Positions 7,747-15,930 of a DNA stretch of 46,883 nucleotides are shown in pieces. A program made the position numbers and the translations under genes. Within the stretch, counting starts at the first letter, position 1; each line of letters opens with the position of its first letter. Under the pieces are notes generated by a model. It worked only from the letters and a program-made list of their open reading frames with translations. It searched no databases and had not been told where the DNA came from. Source of the stretch: Prevotellaceae bacterium UBA1746 (GTDB lineage Bacteria > Bacteroidota > Bacteroidia > Bacteroidales > Bacteroidaceae). The stretch lies in contig DCHS01000032.1 in the NCBI GenBank assembly GCA_002314875.1, positions 1 to 46,883 on the forward strand. The letters run 5' to 3'.

Positions 7747-9197
7747 GATCTTTTGGCCGTTCTTGCCAGTTTTACAAATACATCGTACATTGTGTCAACC
7801 TCAAAGTCTTGTTTGAGACGAGCGGGCGTATCCAGGGCTTTGATATGACCGTCCACCATGATTGACACGCGGTCACAGTATTCTGCTTCGTCCATGTAAT
7901 GAGTTGTGACGAAGATGGTTATTCCTCTTTCTGCTGCTTCCTGAATGAGTTCCCAGAACTGCTTTCGGGTTTCAGCATCCACACCGCCTGTCGGTTCGTC
8001 GAGGAAGACAATCTTGGGATTATGGAATGTGGCAACGGAGAAAGCCAATTTCTGTTTTCTTCCCAAAGGCAGCTGAGAGACCAACGTATCTTTCAAGTCC
8101 GTGAGATCGAGTTTGTCAATCAACTCGTTCGCTTTCTCCTTGATTTCAGACGGTTTCATACCATAGATGCCACCGAAAAGTCTCAGGTTTTCACGAATGG
8201 TCAAATCATCGTAGAGCGAGAATTTCTGGCTCATATAACCGATGTGTTTCTTCACCATTTCGTGTTCTTTCGCCACATCGAAGCCTGACACCTTCGCCCA
8301 ACCGTCTGTAGGCTGAGAGAGACCGCAGAGCATACGCATTGCCGTCGTCTTTCCAGCACCATTGGCACCAAGGAAACCAAAGATTTCACCTTCATGGACT
8401 TTGAACGAGATATGGTTTGTTGCCACAAAGTCGCCGAACTGTTTCGTGAGACCTTCAGCCTCAATGACCACGGGCTGTTGTGAGAAGTCTTTATCTTCGC
8501 GTGTGAGACCTTCTTCAGGAGGCAGCACATCCTCAGGCTTTCCGATAGCGGTGATCTCACCCTCTGACATCAGCGCAATGCGTTCGCACTGCATCACCTC
8601 GTCACGGTAAGGTGTAGAGACGACTATGGTAATGCCGTACTCCTGCTTCAGACGGCGCAGCATACCCCAGAACTCACGACGGCTGACGGGGTCAACACCT
8701 GTTGTCGGTTCATCGAGGAAGAGCACTTTCGGAGCATGGATGAGCGCGCAACTCAGCGCAAGTTTCTGCTTCATACCGCCAGATAGTTTCCCTGCCTTTC
8801 GGTTCTTGAAGGGTTCTATCTGCTTGTAGATATCTTCGATGAGAGCGTAGTTCTCTTCTATGGTCGTTCCAAAGATTGTCGCATAGAAAGTTAAATTCTC
8901 TTCGACCGTCAGATCTTGGTAGAGAGAGAATTTGCCTGGCATGTAGCCAATGACTTTTCTGACTTTCTTATAGTCTTTGATAATATCCAAGCCGTCAAGC
9001 GTCAGACTGCTACCCTCTGCTTTGTCAGGAAGAATAAGCGTTGTCATTAGACGGAAGAGCGACGATTTACCTGCGCCGTCGGGCCCGATGAGACCGAAGA
9101 TCTCACCTTCCTCAATGTCGAGAGAAATACCCTTCAATGCCTCTACTCGTCCTTTGTCGTATGACTTGTGGATATTTTTTAGGGAAATGATAGCCAT
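7743..9197 (-). CDS. ABC transporter ATP-binding protein with two fused nucleotide-binding domains (YbhF-like)
   Basis: The 484-residue protein carries two complete ATPase domains in tandem. Domain 1 (about 1-235) has Walker A GPDGAGKSS, signature LSGGMKQKLALS and Walker B VLFLDEPTTGVDP. Domain 2 (about 248-480) has Walker A GANGAGKTT, Walker B IVFLDEPTGGVDA and the switch His in TTHYMDEA. Its signature region reads SQLPLGRKQKLAFS, so the usual LSGGxxQ is altered to LPLGRKQ. In domain 1 the switch His is replaced (VVSTPYRDEV). The two sites therefore look functionally asymmetric. It would energise the two ABC-2 permeases encoded next. The fused arrangement matches E. coli YbhF. Confidence 0.92.
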   Translation of the reverse strand: MAIISLKNIHKSYDKGRVEALKGISLDIEEGEIFGLIGPDGAGKSSLFRLMTTLILPDKAEGSSLTLDGLDIIKDYKKVRKVIGYMPGKFSLYQDLTVEENLTFYATIFGTTIEENYALIEDIYKQIEPFKNRKAGKLSGGMKQKLALSCALIHAPKVLFLDEPTTGVDPVSRREFWGMLRRLKQEYGITIVVSTPYRDEVMQCERIALMSEGEITAIGKPEDVLPPEEGLTREDKDFSQQPVVIEAEGLTKQFGDFVATNHISFKVHEGEIFGFLGANGAGKTTAMRMLCGLSQPTDGWAKVSGFDVAKEHEMVKKHIGYMSQKFSLYDDLTIRENLRLFGGIYGMKPSEIKEKANELIDKLDLTDLKDTLVSQLPLGRKQKLAFSVATFHNPKIVFLDEPTGGVDAETRKQFWELIQEAAERGITIFVTTHYMDEAEYCDRVSIMVDGHIKALDTPARLKQDFEVDTMYDVFVKLARTAKRS

Positions 9198-9250
9198 AGT
9201 TGTTAGTGAAATAAATTAAGTTTCGCTGTATGCTTAACTTGAATTTATGT

Positions 9251-10141
9251 TTAGAACTTCACATCACCATACATGCCTGCCTTGATGAGACCGTCGTTCT
9301 TTACGGAAATCTTTACCGCATAAACAAGATTCGTGCGTTCTTCGCGCGTCTGGATGGTCTTGGGAGTAAATTCTGCCTTGTCGCTAATCCAGGAAATGGT
9401 GCCGTTGTAGGCCTTGCGGTCGCTTTCGCCCTGATCGGCATAGACCGTAACCTTCTGACCGATTTTAAGACCCGTCAGTTGTTCTGCGGGAACATAGGCG
9501 CGGAGTTTCATATCTGTAATATCGGCAATCTTAAAGAGTGCCTTGCCGGGTGCTGCGAATTCGCTGGGTTCAGCATATTTATTAATCACGCGACCCGTGA
9601 TAGGAACCGTGATGTAGCTTTGGCGAATGCAGTCGTCAATCTGGGCAATCTGCTCGACAACTGTCTTGCTTTGCGCACTGAGTGCAGCGTTGTTGCTGGA
9701 GATCTGTTCCTGCTGAGCAGCAATCTGCTGGCGGATAACGCTGATCTGATAGTTGATGTCGTCGAGTTGCTTCTGTGTGGCACTCTTGTCATTGACCATG
9801 GCGGTAAAACGCTTCTGCTCGCTTTGAAGATTGGCCAACTGCTGGTTGAGAGCCGCTAACTGACGCTGTGCATCAAGATGTTTGGCATCGTTAACTCCGA
9901 TACTCGTTCGTAACTGACTTCGCTTTAAAGACAGCTGGAGGGTGTCGATACAGCCAACAACATCACCTGCTTGCAGTGTCTGGCCTTCTTCAACATTAAA
10001 ACGGATCAGTGTTCCAGTCTGGCGGGCACTGACAATAACTTCCGTTGTTTCAAAGACGCCGGAAGCATCATATTCTGTTTTATCTTTATGACAAGATACC
10101 AATGCGGTGAGGGTAATGAGTGAAAGAATGAGCTTTTTCAT
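9251..10141 (-). CDS. HlyD/EmrA-family periplasmic adaptor (membrane fusion protein)
   Basis: A 296-residue adaptor with a likely lipoprotein signal (MKKLILSLITLTALVSCHKD; lipobox ending at Cys17). A biotinyl-lipoyl half-motif lies around GTLIRFNVEEGQTLQAGDVVGCID. A long alpha-helical hairpin rich in Gln (about 75-170, QLAALNQQLANLQSEQKRF) follows, then ITVPITGRVINKYAEPSEFAAPGKALFKIAD. The final beta-barrel is about 195-290. It bridges the inner-membrane ABC exporter and the TolC-like channel encoded just upstream. The gap to the ATPase gene is about 50 nt and to the TolC gene 8 nt. Confidence 0.9.
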   Translation of the reverse strand: MKKLILSLITLTALVSCHKDKTEYDASGVFETTEVIVSARQTGTLIRFNVEEGQTLQAGDVVGCIDTLQLSLKRSQLRTSIGVNDAKHLDAQRQLAALNQQLANLQSEQKRFTAMVNDKSATQKQLDDINYQISVIRQQIAAQQEQISSNNAALSAQSKTVVEQIAQIDDCIRQSYITVPITGRVINKYAEPSEFAAPGKALFKIADITDMKLRAYVPAEQLTGLKIGQKVTVYADQGESDRKAYNGTISWISDKAEFTPKTIQTREERTNLVYAVKISVKNDGLIKAGMYGDVKF

Positions 10142-10149
10142 ATCGAGAG

Positions 10150-11433
10150 TTAATTGACGGTGTTTTTAAGATTATAAATAGCCTGAAGCATTTCAATTTC
10201 ATGGGTGGAGCGATTCTGGCGGGCGGTGTTCTCACGGGTCAGTTCCTGAACCAATGTATTTGCATCCGCAGTACCGTGCTGAATCTTTCGCTCTACACTT
10301 TGACGAACGGACTGGCGCAGCGTGATGATTTCGTCGTCATCGGCCATGAGCTTCTGATATCGGCTGACGGTTTCCTGCTGCTGTGTGGATTGCAGGCGGT
10401 TATTGAAAAGGAAGGTATCTTCTGCGTTGTCAATCTGTTTACGGGCGACAGCGAGTTTCTTCAAATCCGTTTTGTGGTTGTAGAACGATGAAATGTTCCA
10501 GGCTGCTTTGATACCGACCATTCCGTTCAGACTCCATTCATGTTTGTACATGTCCTCAAACATGTTGTAGCCGGGATAACCATAAAAACCTTGAGCAAAG
10601 AAACTTACACGGGGCAGAAGAGAAGTCTTGAGGAGTTTCTCCTGTGCTTCCAGTTTGTTTTTCTGGGCTGCGAAAAGTTGAAGTTCCGGACGGTTGATGT
10701 TTTCCACAGAGGGAAGGGTAGCTTCGGGTTTTACCAATTGAGCAACCTCGGTAGTCTCCTTATTTATAAATAGCGCGAGAACCTGCTGCAGACTTTTGCG
10801 TTGGCTCTGGAGATTGTTGGCGCTCTGCTTCGCCGTGAGAAGTTCGGCTTTCAGAGCATCAATGTCGCTTTCGATGGCTACACCATTTTTTACGAGGCTC
10901 TCCATCTTGCGGATGTTGTCCTGAAGCAGTTCTTGGTGAATTTCATTCTGCTCAAGATATTCATCTGTAAGGAGCATGCCGAAGTACAAATCGTTGACGC
11001 GCTGACGGACAGCATACATATCAACATCGAGTTGTTTCTGCTGAATCAGGTTGTCGGCCGATGCTACCTCTTTCTGGGCCTTGATGCTACCACCTTCATA
11101 AATGGCCTGTTCAACATTCAGTGCAATCTTGTACTGATCCCTGTGCATACCTTCAGGGGCAGTACCGCCAACGCTCTGCATGAGGTTGAGCAGATTATCC
11201 GGCCATTCAGTAACGGCGCTCTGGTATGTGCCTTGCGCCAGCATATTGACCTGTGGCAGCCAACCTCGTGCAATGTTCTGCAAGGTGTATTGCGTGGTTT
11301 CGTCCAAAAGACCGTATCGCTGAACGAGCGGATAGTTCTCTTCTGCCAGTTTTTGGCAGTCTTCTATCGTCAGCTGCGCCATAGCGGATGATGCTATGAA
11401 CCAGCAGCATACGGAAATGAATAGTTGTTTCAT
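10150..11433 (-). CDS. TolC-family outer membrane efflux protein
   Basis: The start is placed at the ATG of MKQLFISVCCWFIASSAMAQ, a clean signal peptide; upstream codons in frame are not needed. The mature protein is about 410 residues of alternating coiled coil and barrel strands typical of outer-membrane efflux channels, with the internal repeat of that family. It is the first gene of the five-gene efflux operon. Transcription probably begins near 11486 from a promoter at 11491-11521, giving a leader of about 53 nt. Together with adaptor, ATPase and two permeases it forms a complete envelope-spanning exporter. Confidence 0.9.
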   Translation of the reverse strand: MKQLFISVCCWFIASSAMAQLTIEDCQKLAEENYPLVQRYGLLDETTQYTLQNIARGWLPQVNMLAQGTYQSAVTEWPDNLLNLMQSVGGTAPEGMHRDQYKIALNVEQAIYEGGSIKAQKEVASADNLIQQKQLDVDMYAVRQRVNDLYFGMLLTDEYLEQNEIHQELLQDNIRKMESLVKNGVAIESDIDALKAELLTAKQSANNLQSQRKSLQQVLALFINKETTEVAQLVKPEATLPSVENINRPELQLFAAQKNKLEAQEKLLKTSLLPRVSFFAQGFYGYPGYNMFEDMYKHEWSLNGMVGIKAAWNISSFYNHKTDLKKLAVARKQIDNAEDTFLFNNRLQSTQQQETVSRYQKLMADDDEIITLRQSVRQSVERKIQHGTADANTLVQELTRENTARQNRSTHEIEMLQAIYNLKNTVN

Positions 11434-11490
11434 ATTTTTTATTATTAATGTTTTGCGGTATGCAAATGTTGATTTTTTTTGATTTCGGTG

Positions 11491-11521
11491 CAAAGGTACG
11501 CTGAAAATGAGAGAATAACAA
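11491..11521 (-). promoter_or_regulatory. Promoter of the efflux operon
   Basis: On the minus strand, TTG (11521-11519), a 20-bp spacer and the -7 box TACCTTTG (11498-11491) match the Bacteroidetes consensus. The start would be near 11486. The 110 bp up to the AraC gene promoter is AT-rich with repeated AATATTT units (11554-11570), a plausible regulator-binding region. Confidence 0.7.
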
Positions 11522-11606
11522 GATACGGATTGTGAAGAAATTGAGTAATATCGAATATTTACTAATATTTCTGCAAAAAAATAGTCTTAAAATTGGTCAA
11601 AATCAT

Positions 11607-11614
11607 TAATTTTG
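11607..11614 (+). promoter_or_regulatory. -7 promoter element of the araC-type regulator
   Basis: TAATTTTG, 24 nt before the ATG at 11638, fits TAnnTTTG. No TTTG at the ideal -33 spacing was found, as expected for an activator-dependent or weak promoter. Confidence 0.55.
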
Positions 11615-11637
11615 CACCCATCTAATAGTTAAGTATT

Positions 11638-12501
11638 ATGGAGAAAATTTTACCTCAAGGCCTTTTTTCAAGTGATTTGTCCCGTCAGGTAGAGACCGTG
11701 GTATCCAATCGGAGTTCGGTTGGAGGAGTGTGTATTTGTACTGCTGGTGAAGCGGATTATATCATCAACGGTCGATCCTATCACCTTACAAAAGGCTATG
11801 CTTTCGTTAAAAGCCCTATCATTGTCTCTTCTCTTGTTGTAATGAGCGATGATTTTGATTTGTTGGAAATGACAGTTCCGCTGCCGGTTCTGCTGCCTGT
11901 CTTTACGAAAATTGTCAGTACGGTGATTTCCTTGCAAATTCCTGACTATCCCTGTCATCAGTTGACGGAAGAAGAGTGCGAGGAGATGATTGATGTGAAT
12001 GAACAATTGAATCACTACAAGTCCGAATTGAAAGAAGAGGTTAATGAAGATCGCAGAGAGATATTGAAGGTTCTTATTGAAAACATGATTCAAGGTGTAT
12101 TGCTGTGGCTGCTGGAGAAGTTCAGCAAGCGTATTATGGTGGGGCAGTCACAAGAGTCTAATAATAAGATTGATGGCATTACCTATCAGTTTTTCCTTTC
12201 TTTATACTTGAACTACAAACACGAGCATTCCGTACAGTTCTATGCCGCTTCCTTAGGGTATTCTGCTGGCTATTTCACATCATTGATTCGCAAGAACACG
12301 GGCAAAACTCCCTCTGAGATTATTGCCATTCGTATCATTACAGAGGCCAAGTGTCTTTTGAAAGACTCAAATTTAAACATCAAGCAGATATCGTTGGAAT
12401 TGGGTTTCCCGGAACAATTCACTTTCCGCAAATATTTCAAGCAGCATGTCGGTGTTTCGCCCAAGTTATACCGTCAGCAGTTTGTTGGCAATATCGAGTA
12501 A
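11638..12501 (+). CDS. AraC-family transcriptional regulator, divergent from the efflux operon
   Basis: A 287-residue protein. The N-terminal half (1-165) has a cupin-like sensor beginning GGVCICTAGEADYIINGRSYHL. The C-terminal half has the double helix-turn-helix of AraC (about 185-283), with FYAASLGYSAGYFTSLIRKNTGKTPSEII and ISLELGFPEQFTFRKYFKQHVGVSPKLYR. The gene is divergent from the TolC/HlyD/ABC operon, and the promoters are about 110 bp apart. It is therefore the natural candidate regulator of the exporter, perhaps binding an exported compound. That link is inferred from position only. Confidence 0.9.
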   Translation: MEKILPQGLFSSDLSRQVETVVSNRSSVGGVCICTAGEADYIINGRSYHLTKGYAFVKSPIIVSSLVVMSDDFDLLEMTVPLPVLLPVFTKIVSTVISLQIPDYPCHQLTEEECEEMIDVNEQLNHYKSELKEEVNEDRREILKVLIENMIQGVLLWLLEKFSKRIMVGQSQESNNKIDGITYQFFLSLYLNYKHEHSVQFYAASLGYSAGYFTSLIRKNTGKTPSEIIAIRIITEAKCLLKDSNLNIKQISLELGFPEQFTFRKYFKQHVGVSPKLYRQQFVGNIE

Positions 12502-12921
12502 GAATGAATGATGTTTGCAGCCCCCACGCATGCCCGATTTCCTCCACGTTTATAGGAGAGTCGGGAATGTCCGATTATACCATTATACCATTGTACTTTT
12601 TATACCTTTTCGAGTCTAGTCATTAGGTTGTCAGTTCATCAACTATCTTGCTTCCTAATGTTAAATATATTTCTGAAACTATAACGGACATAATTCAAAC
12701 TGTATGCGCAGGCAGTTTTAACGCTCTGAGCAGAGAGAAAAAACTACCACGGCACCACGTTTTTCTGACTTATAATTCAACAGAAATAATGCTACGTAAC
12801 AATAAGGTACGAAAATAATCTAGAAGAACCAAAAAAAACTATGTTAAAAACCCTAACAAGTGTTAATGATGTTTTTGATTTAAAATTATCCTCGAGGCTG
12901 GGAAGGAGTTTTTCTTAAATA
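12502..12921. other. Non-coding interval between araC-type gene and asnA terminator
   Basis: About 420 bp with no plausible gene. It contains an imperfect hairpin near 12531-12566 (CCCGA...TCGGG arms with an interrupted CCTCC/GGAGA stem) without a following T-run, and otherwise AT-rich sequence with many short stop-containing frames. No promoter pattern stands out. Confidence 0.5.
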
Positions 12922-12951
12922 ATAAAAAAAGAGGATTTTTCAATCCTCTTT
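12922..12951 (-). terminator. Rho-independent terminator of asnA
   Basis: A perfect 10-bp stem (12928-12937 with 12942-12951, arm AAAGAGGATT) and a 4-nt loop are followed on the minus strand by a run of seven T. It lies just past the asnA stop codon. Confidence 0.9.
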
Positions 12952-12961
12952 AACTCGTGTT

Positions 12962-13999
12962 TTATATCAATTTCATGCCGGCATCTTTGCAAGCCTGGCG
13001 ATGATCTTCCGGCCAGATGCTGGCTTGGATTTCACCAATGTGGGCCTTGTGGAGAAGAACCATGCAGAGACGGCTCTGACCGATACCACCACCGATGCTC
13101 TGGGGCAGTGAACCTTCGAGAAGACGCTTGTGGAAATAAAGTTCCTTGCGCTCGTTCTGGTTCTTGAGTTCTAACTGACGCAATAACGCTTCCTTGTCAA
13201 CACGAATACCCATAGATGAAAGTTCAAAGGCACATTCAAGGACGGGATACCAGATCATGATGTCACCATTGAGACCATAGTAACCGTCTTCGTTGGGGGT
13301 GCTCCAGTCATCGTAGTCAGGGGCACGGCCGTCGTGAGGCTCGCTGTCACCGAGTTTGCCACCAATACCCATGATGAAGACAGCACCGTATTCCTTGCAG
13401 ATAGCATTTTCGCGCTGCTTAGGAGTCAGGTGGGGATAACGCTGACGGAGTTCTTCGCTGTGGATGAAGTGAATGGTTTCGGGAAGGAAGGGTTTGAGCT
13501 GGGGGAATGCTTCGCATACGAGATATTCAGTACGTAGGATGGCAGAATAGATCTGACGAACGGTCTCCTTGAGGTATTCAAGGTTGCGCTCACCATCACG
13601 CATGACCTTACACCAGTCCCACTGGTCAACATAGAGTGAATGGAGATTGCCGAGTTCTTCATCAGCACGGATAGCATTCATATCGGTATAGATGCCGTAG
13701 CCCTCCTGAACCTTGTAGTCAGCGAGGGTGATACGCTTCCACTTTGCCAGAGAATGAACGACTTCGGCGGTCGCTTCATTAAGGTCCTTGATGGGGAAAC
13801 TTACAGGACGTTCGATGCCGTTGAGGTCGTCGTTAAGACCAAGACCACGCAATACGAAGAGGGGTGCAGTGACACGGCGCAGTTTCAGCGCTGTAGAAAG
13901 ATTTTCCTGGAAAAACTCCTTGATGCGCTTGATTCCTTGCTCGGTTTGCTGCATATCAAGCAGTCTCTCATAATCTTTCGGTTTTATGATATAACTCAT
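12962..13999 (-). CDS. asnA: Aspartate--ammonia ligase (asparagine synthetase A)
   Basis: A 345-residue cytoplasmic enzyme forming asparagine from aspartate, ammonia and ATP. Its fold is class II tRNA-synthetase-like. The N-terminus is MSYIIKPKDYERLLDMQQTEQGI. Typical stretches are LSTALKLRRVTAPLFV, the PVSFPIKDL strand, YTDMNAIRADEELGNLHSLYVDQWDWCKVM and the C-terminal SIGGGIGQSRLCMVLLHKAHIGEIQAS. Length and motifs are full and intact. A -7 box TACTTTTG at 14051-14044 on the minus strand gives a leader of about 40 nt. It stands alone with its own terminator. Confidence 0.96.
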   Translation of the reverse strand: MSYIIKPKDYERLLDMQQTEQGIKRIKEFFQENLSTALKLRRVTAPLFVLRGLGLNDDLNGIERPVSFPIKDLNEATAEVVHSLAKWKRITLADYKVQEGYGIYTDMNAIRADEELGNLHSLYVDQWDWCKVMRDGERNLEYLKETVRQIYSAILRTEYLVCEAFPQLKPFLPETIHFIHSEELRQRYPHLTPKQRENAICKEYGAVFIMGIGGKLGDSEPHDGRAPDYDDWSTPNEDGYYGLNGDIMIWYPVLECAFELSSMGIRVDKEALLRQLELKNQNERKELYFHKRLLEGSLPQSIGGGIGQSRLCMVLLHKAHIGEIQASIWPEDHRQACKDAGMKLI

Positions 14000-14043
14000 A
14001 GTCGTTGGTTAGAATTATAGTTTAGTTTGTTATTGATTTTTTG

Positions 14044-14051
14044 CAAAAGTA
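14044..14051 (-). promoter_or_regulatory. -7 promoter element of asnA
   Basis: TACTTTTG on the minus strand, start predicted near 14039, 40 nt before the asnA ATG. No exact -33 TTTG at normal spacing. Confidence 0.5.
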
Positions 14052-14187
14052 CTACTTTTTTCTCAAATATCATAGATTTTGTCAAGAAAAGCTAAAAGAA
14101 ACGAGTCATTCTGTTTAATTTTTGCAATACCAATGTAGAAAGAAATGTCACAATTTCGACAAATACCGTTTTTGCCTAAACACACAT

Positions 14188-14820
14188 CTATCCCAGCAGC
14201 CTATCTGCAGAACACTCGTGAAGACTAGGGTAAACGTGGTCGGCCAATGGTGTAACGGCCTCTGCGTTGTTGGTGGTAGTAACACCGATGACACGTGCAC
14301 CTGCGGCACGACCGGACTTCAATCCGTTAATGCTATCTTCGAATACGAGACATTCAGATGGCTGGACATTGAAGTACCGTGCGGCATTGAGATAACAATC
14401 AGGAGCTGGTTTTCCGGCACCACCAGCATCTTCGGCGGTAAAGATATGATCGAAATGCTCTGATAGAGTGGGGAGTTGCTGAGCCAAAGAAGCCATCTTC
14501 TCCTGGTTGCTGCTGGTAACAATGGCGCAGAGAATGCCTTGCGAACGAAGTTCGTCGACCAGTTCCAATGCTCCTGGGAAAAGCTCGTATTTCATATTAG
14601 CCTCAAATTCATTGAGGAGACGGTCAACCTCAGCATATTTTGCAGGATCGTTATCGAAATATCGTTGATGTATATCCACCAAGGTGCATCCTTTCACCAT
14701 ATTTCCAAAGTCGGGATACTGAGGAAGAAACTTGGGAACGATGACGCCCCAAAACTGAAAATACTGACCTTCGGTGTCGATGATTACGCCGTCGAGGTCA
14801 AATAGTGCTGCTTTTATCAT
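14188..14820 (-). CDS. HAD-superfamily sugar-phosphate phosphatase/mutase-like hydrolase (beta-phosphoglucomutase type)
   Basis: The start is set at the ATG of MIKAALFDLDGVIIDTEG; the longer reading begins with TTG and adds only two residues with no support. The 210-residue protein has HAD motif I FDLDGVIID. A cap domain (about 15-85) is followed by motif II IVTSSNQEKM, a Lys in GAGKPAPDCYLNAA and motif III VFEDSINGLKSGRAAG. These are the features of beta-phosphoglucomutase and related sugar-phosphate phosphatases. The substrate is unknown. It is divergent from a PfkB sugar kinase, which may hint at a shared sugar pathway. Its ~44-nt leader consists almost wholly of TTGAACC-type repeats. Confidence 0.87.
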   Translation of the reverse strand: MIKAALFDLDGVIIDTEGQYFQFWGVIVPKFLPQYPDFGNMVKGCTLVDIHQRYFDNDPAKYAEVDRLLNEFEANMKYELFPGALELVDELRSQGILCAIVTSSNQEKMASLAQQLPTLSEHFDHIFTAEDAGGAGKPAPDCYLNAARYFNVQPSECLVFEDSINGLKSGRAAGARVIGVTTTNNAEAVTPLADHVYPSLHECSADRLLG

Positions 14821-14860
14821 AAGGTTCAAAGAGGGTTCAAGGAAGGTTCAAAGGGTTTAA
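14821..14860 (-). repeat. TTGAACC repeat tract forming the HAD gene leader
   Basis: Read on the minus strand, AAACCC and three GAACC units at 8-13 nt spacing end directly at the HAD start codon. The tract is one of five such tracts in the window. Confidence 0.6.
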
Positions 14861-14868
14861 TTTTTGTG

Positions 14869-14876
14869 CAAAATTA
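14869..14876 (-). promoter_or_regulatory. -7 promoter element of the HAD gene
   Basis: TAATTTTG on the minus strand; the start would be near 14864, so the mRNA leader would be the repeat tract at 14821-14860. No exact -33 match. Confidence 0.5.
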
Positions 14877-14884
14877 CGAAATAA

Positions 14885-14916
14885 TTTGGAGATAAAACGC
14901 TTTTGCTGTAACTTTG
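14885..14916 (+). promoter_or_regulatory. Promoter of the PfkB kinase gene
   Basis: TTTG (14885-14888), a 20-bp spacer and TAACTTTG (14909-14916) match the Bacteroidetes primary sigma consensus exactly. Transcription would start near 14921, 12 nt before the ATG. Confidence 0.8.
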
Positions 14917-14932
14917 CAGAAAAATTTGAAAG

Positions 14933-15877
14933 ATGAGACAAATATATGGTATAGGCGAAACGGTCTATGATATCATTTTCAAGAATAACCAACCGCAGAC
15001 GGCTGTCCCCGGTGGTTCTACCTTTAACGCGATGATCAGTCTGGGACGATGTGGACTGCATCCTGTCATGGCCTCTGAAATTGGCGACGATCATGTAGGA
15101 CAAATTATCCAGGACTTTATGCGTGAAAACGGCGTCTCTACGGATTTGGTGACCATAAACCAAGGAACAAAGACCCACATCTCTTTGGCATTTCTTAACG
15201 AACAGAATGACGCTCAGTATCAGTTCTATAAGGATCATGCTTCGGCAAAGTTCGAACCGAAGTATCCGGAGTTTCATGAGAACGATATCGTTGTCTTTGG
15301 TAGTTTCTTTGCCATCAATCCCGTTATTCGCGACTATACCCGTACCTTCCTTCAGCGTGCTCATGATGCAGGAAGTATCCTATATTATGATATCAATTTC
15401 CGAAAGAACCACATCGCCGATCTTCCTGTTACGCGTGATAACATCATTGAGAATATGAAGCTTGCGACAGTTGTTCGTGGCAGTCTTGAGGATTTTGGTT
15501 TTCTCTATGGCCTCGATATCGATGATGAGAAGAATACTCCTCTTTATATATATAAGAAATATATCGAGGAAGTCTGTCCTGTTTTCATTTGCACGAATGG
15601 CGGCAAGGCGGTTGAGGTCTTTGCACCGAATTTCCATGGTGTCTATCCTGTAAAACCCATTGAGACTGTCAGTACCATCGGTGCCGGCGATAATTTCAAT
15701 GCTGGCTTTGCGTTCAGTCTGTACAAAAAAGAATTGAGGCTTGACGAGATAAAGAATATCGCCAAGCCCCAATGGGATGAGATTGTTGCTACCTGCCAGG
15801 CCTTCTCTTCGGAGGTTTGCCAGAGTTTCAACAACTATGTTAGCAAGGAATTTGCGGAGGTTTATAAAGGTTTATAG
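14933..15877 (+). CDS. PfkB-family carbohydrate kinase (fructokinase-like)
   Basis: A 314-residue ribokinase-family enzyme expected to phosphorylate a sugar with ATP. The N-terminus IYGIGETVYDIIF is the first PfkB strand. PGGSTFNAMISLGRCGL is the substrate-binding glycine motif. The C-terminal STIGAGDNFNAGFAF is PfkB signature 2 with the catalytic Asp in GAGDNF. The full family length is present. Fructose is the usual substrate for close relatives but cannot be proven here. It reads away from the HAD hydrolase and converges on the aldo/keto reductase gene. Confidence 0.9.
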   Translation: MRQIYGIGETVYDIIFKNNQPQTAVPGGSTFNAMISLGRCGLHPVMASEIGDDHVGQIIQDFMRENGVSTDLVTINQGTKTHISLAFLNEQNDAQYQFYKDHASAKFEPKYPEFHENDIVVFGSFFAINPVIRDYTRTFLQRAHDAGSILYYDINFRKNHIADLPVTRDNIIENMKLATVVRGSLEDFGFLYGLDIDDEKNTPLYIYKKYIEEVCPVFICTNGGKAVEVFAPNFHGVYPVKPIETVSTIGAGDNFNAGFAFSLYKKELRLDEIKNIAKPQWDEIVATCQAFSSEVCQSFNNYVSKEFAEVYKGL

Positions 15878-15925
15878 GTTTATAAAGTTTATAGGGTTTA
15901 TTAAGGGTTCAAAAAGGGTTCAAGC
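15862..15925. repeat. GTTTATA / GGGTTCAA repeat tract between convergent genes
   Basis: Five GTTTAT units followed by two GGGTTCAA units, overlapping the last codons of the kinase gene. On the minus strand it reads as the same GAACC/AAACC family seen elsewhere. Confidence 0.6.
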
Positions 15926-15930
15926 ACCTT

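Noticed and set aside
12529..12540. 12-mer CATGCCCGATTT shared (inverted) with 30491-30502
   Set aside because: Flanks do not extend the match; a 12-base match between two places is expected by chance in a window this size.
12531..12566. Hairpin after the AraC-type gene as a terminator
   Set aside because: The stem is interrupted and no T-run follows.
14837..15364. Open frame of 175 codons opposite the PfkB kinase gene
   Set aside because: It lies antisense to a clear enzyme gene, crosses its promoter and shows no family motif.
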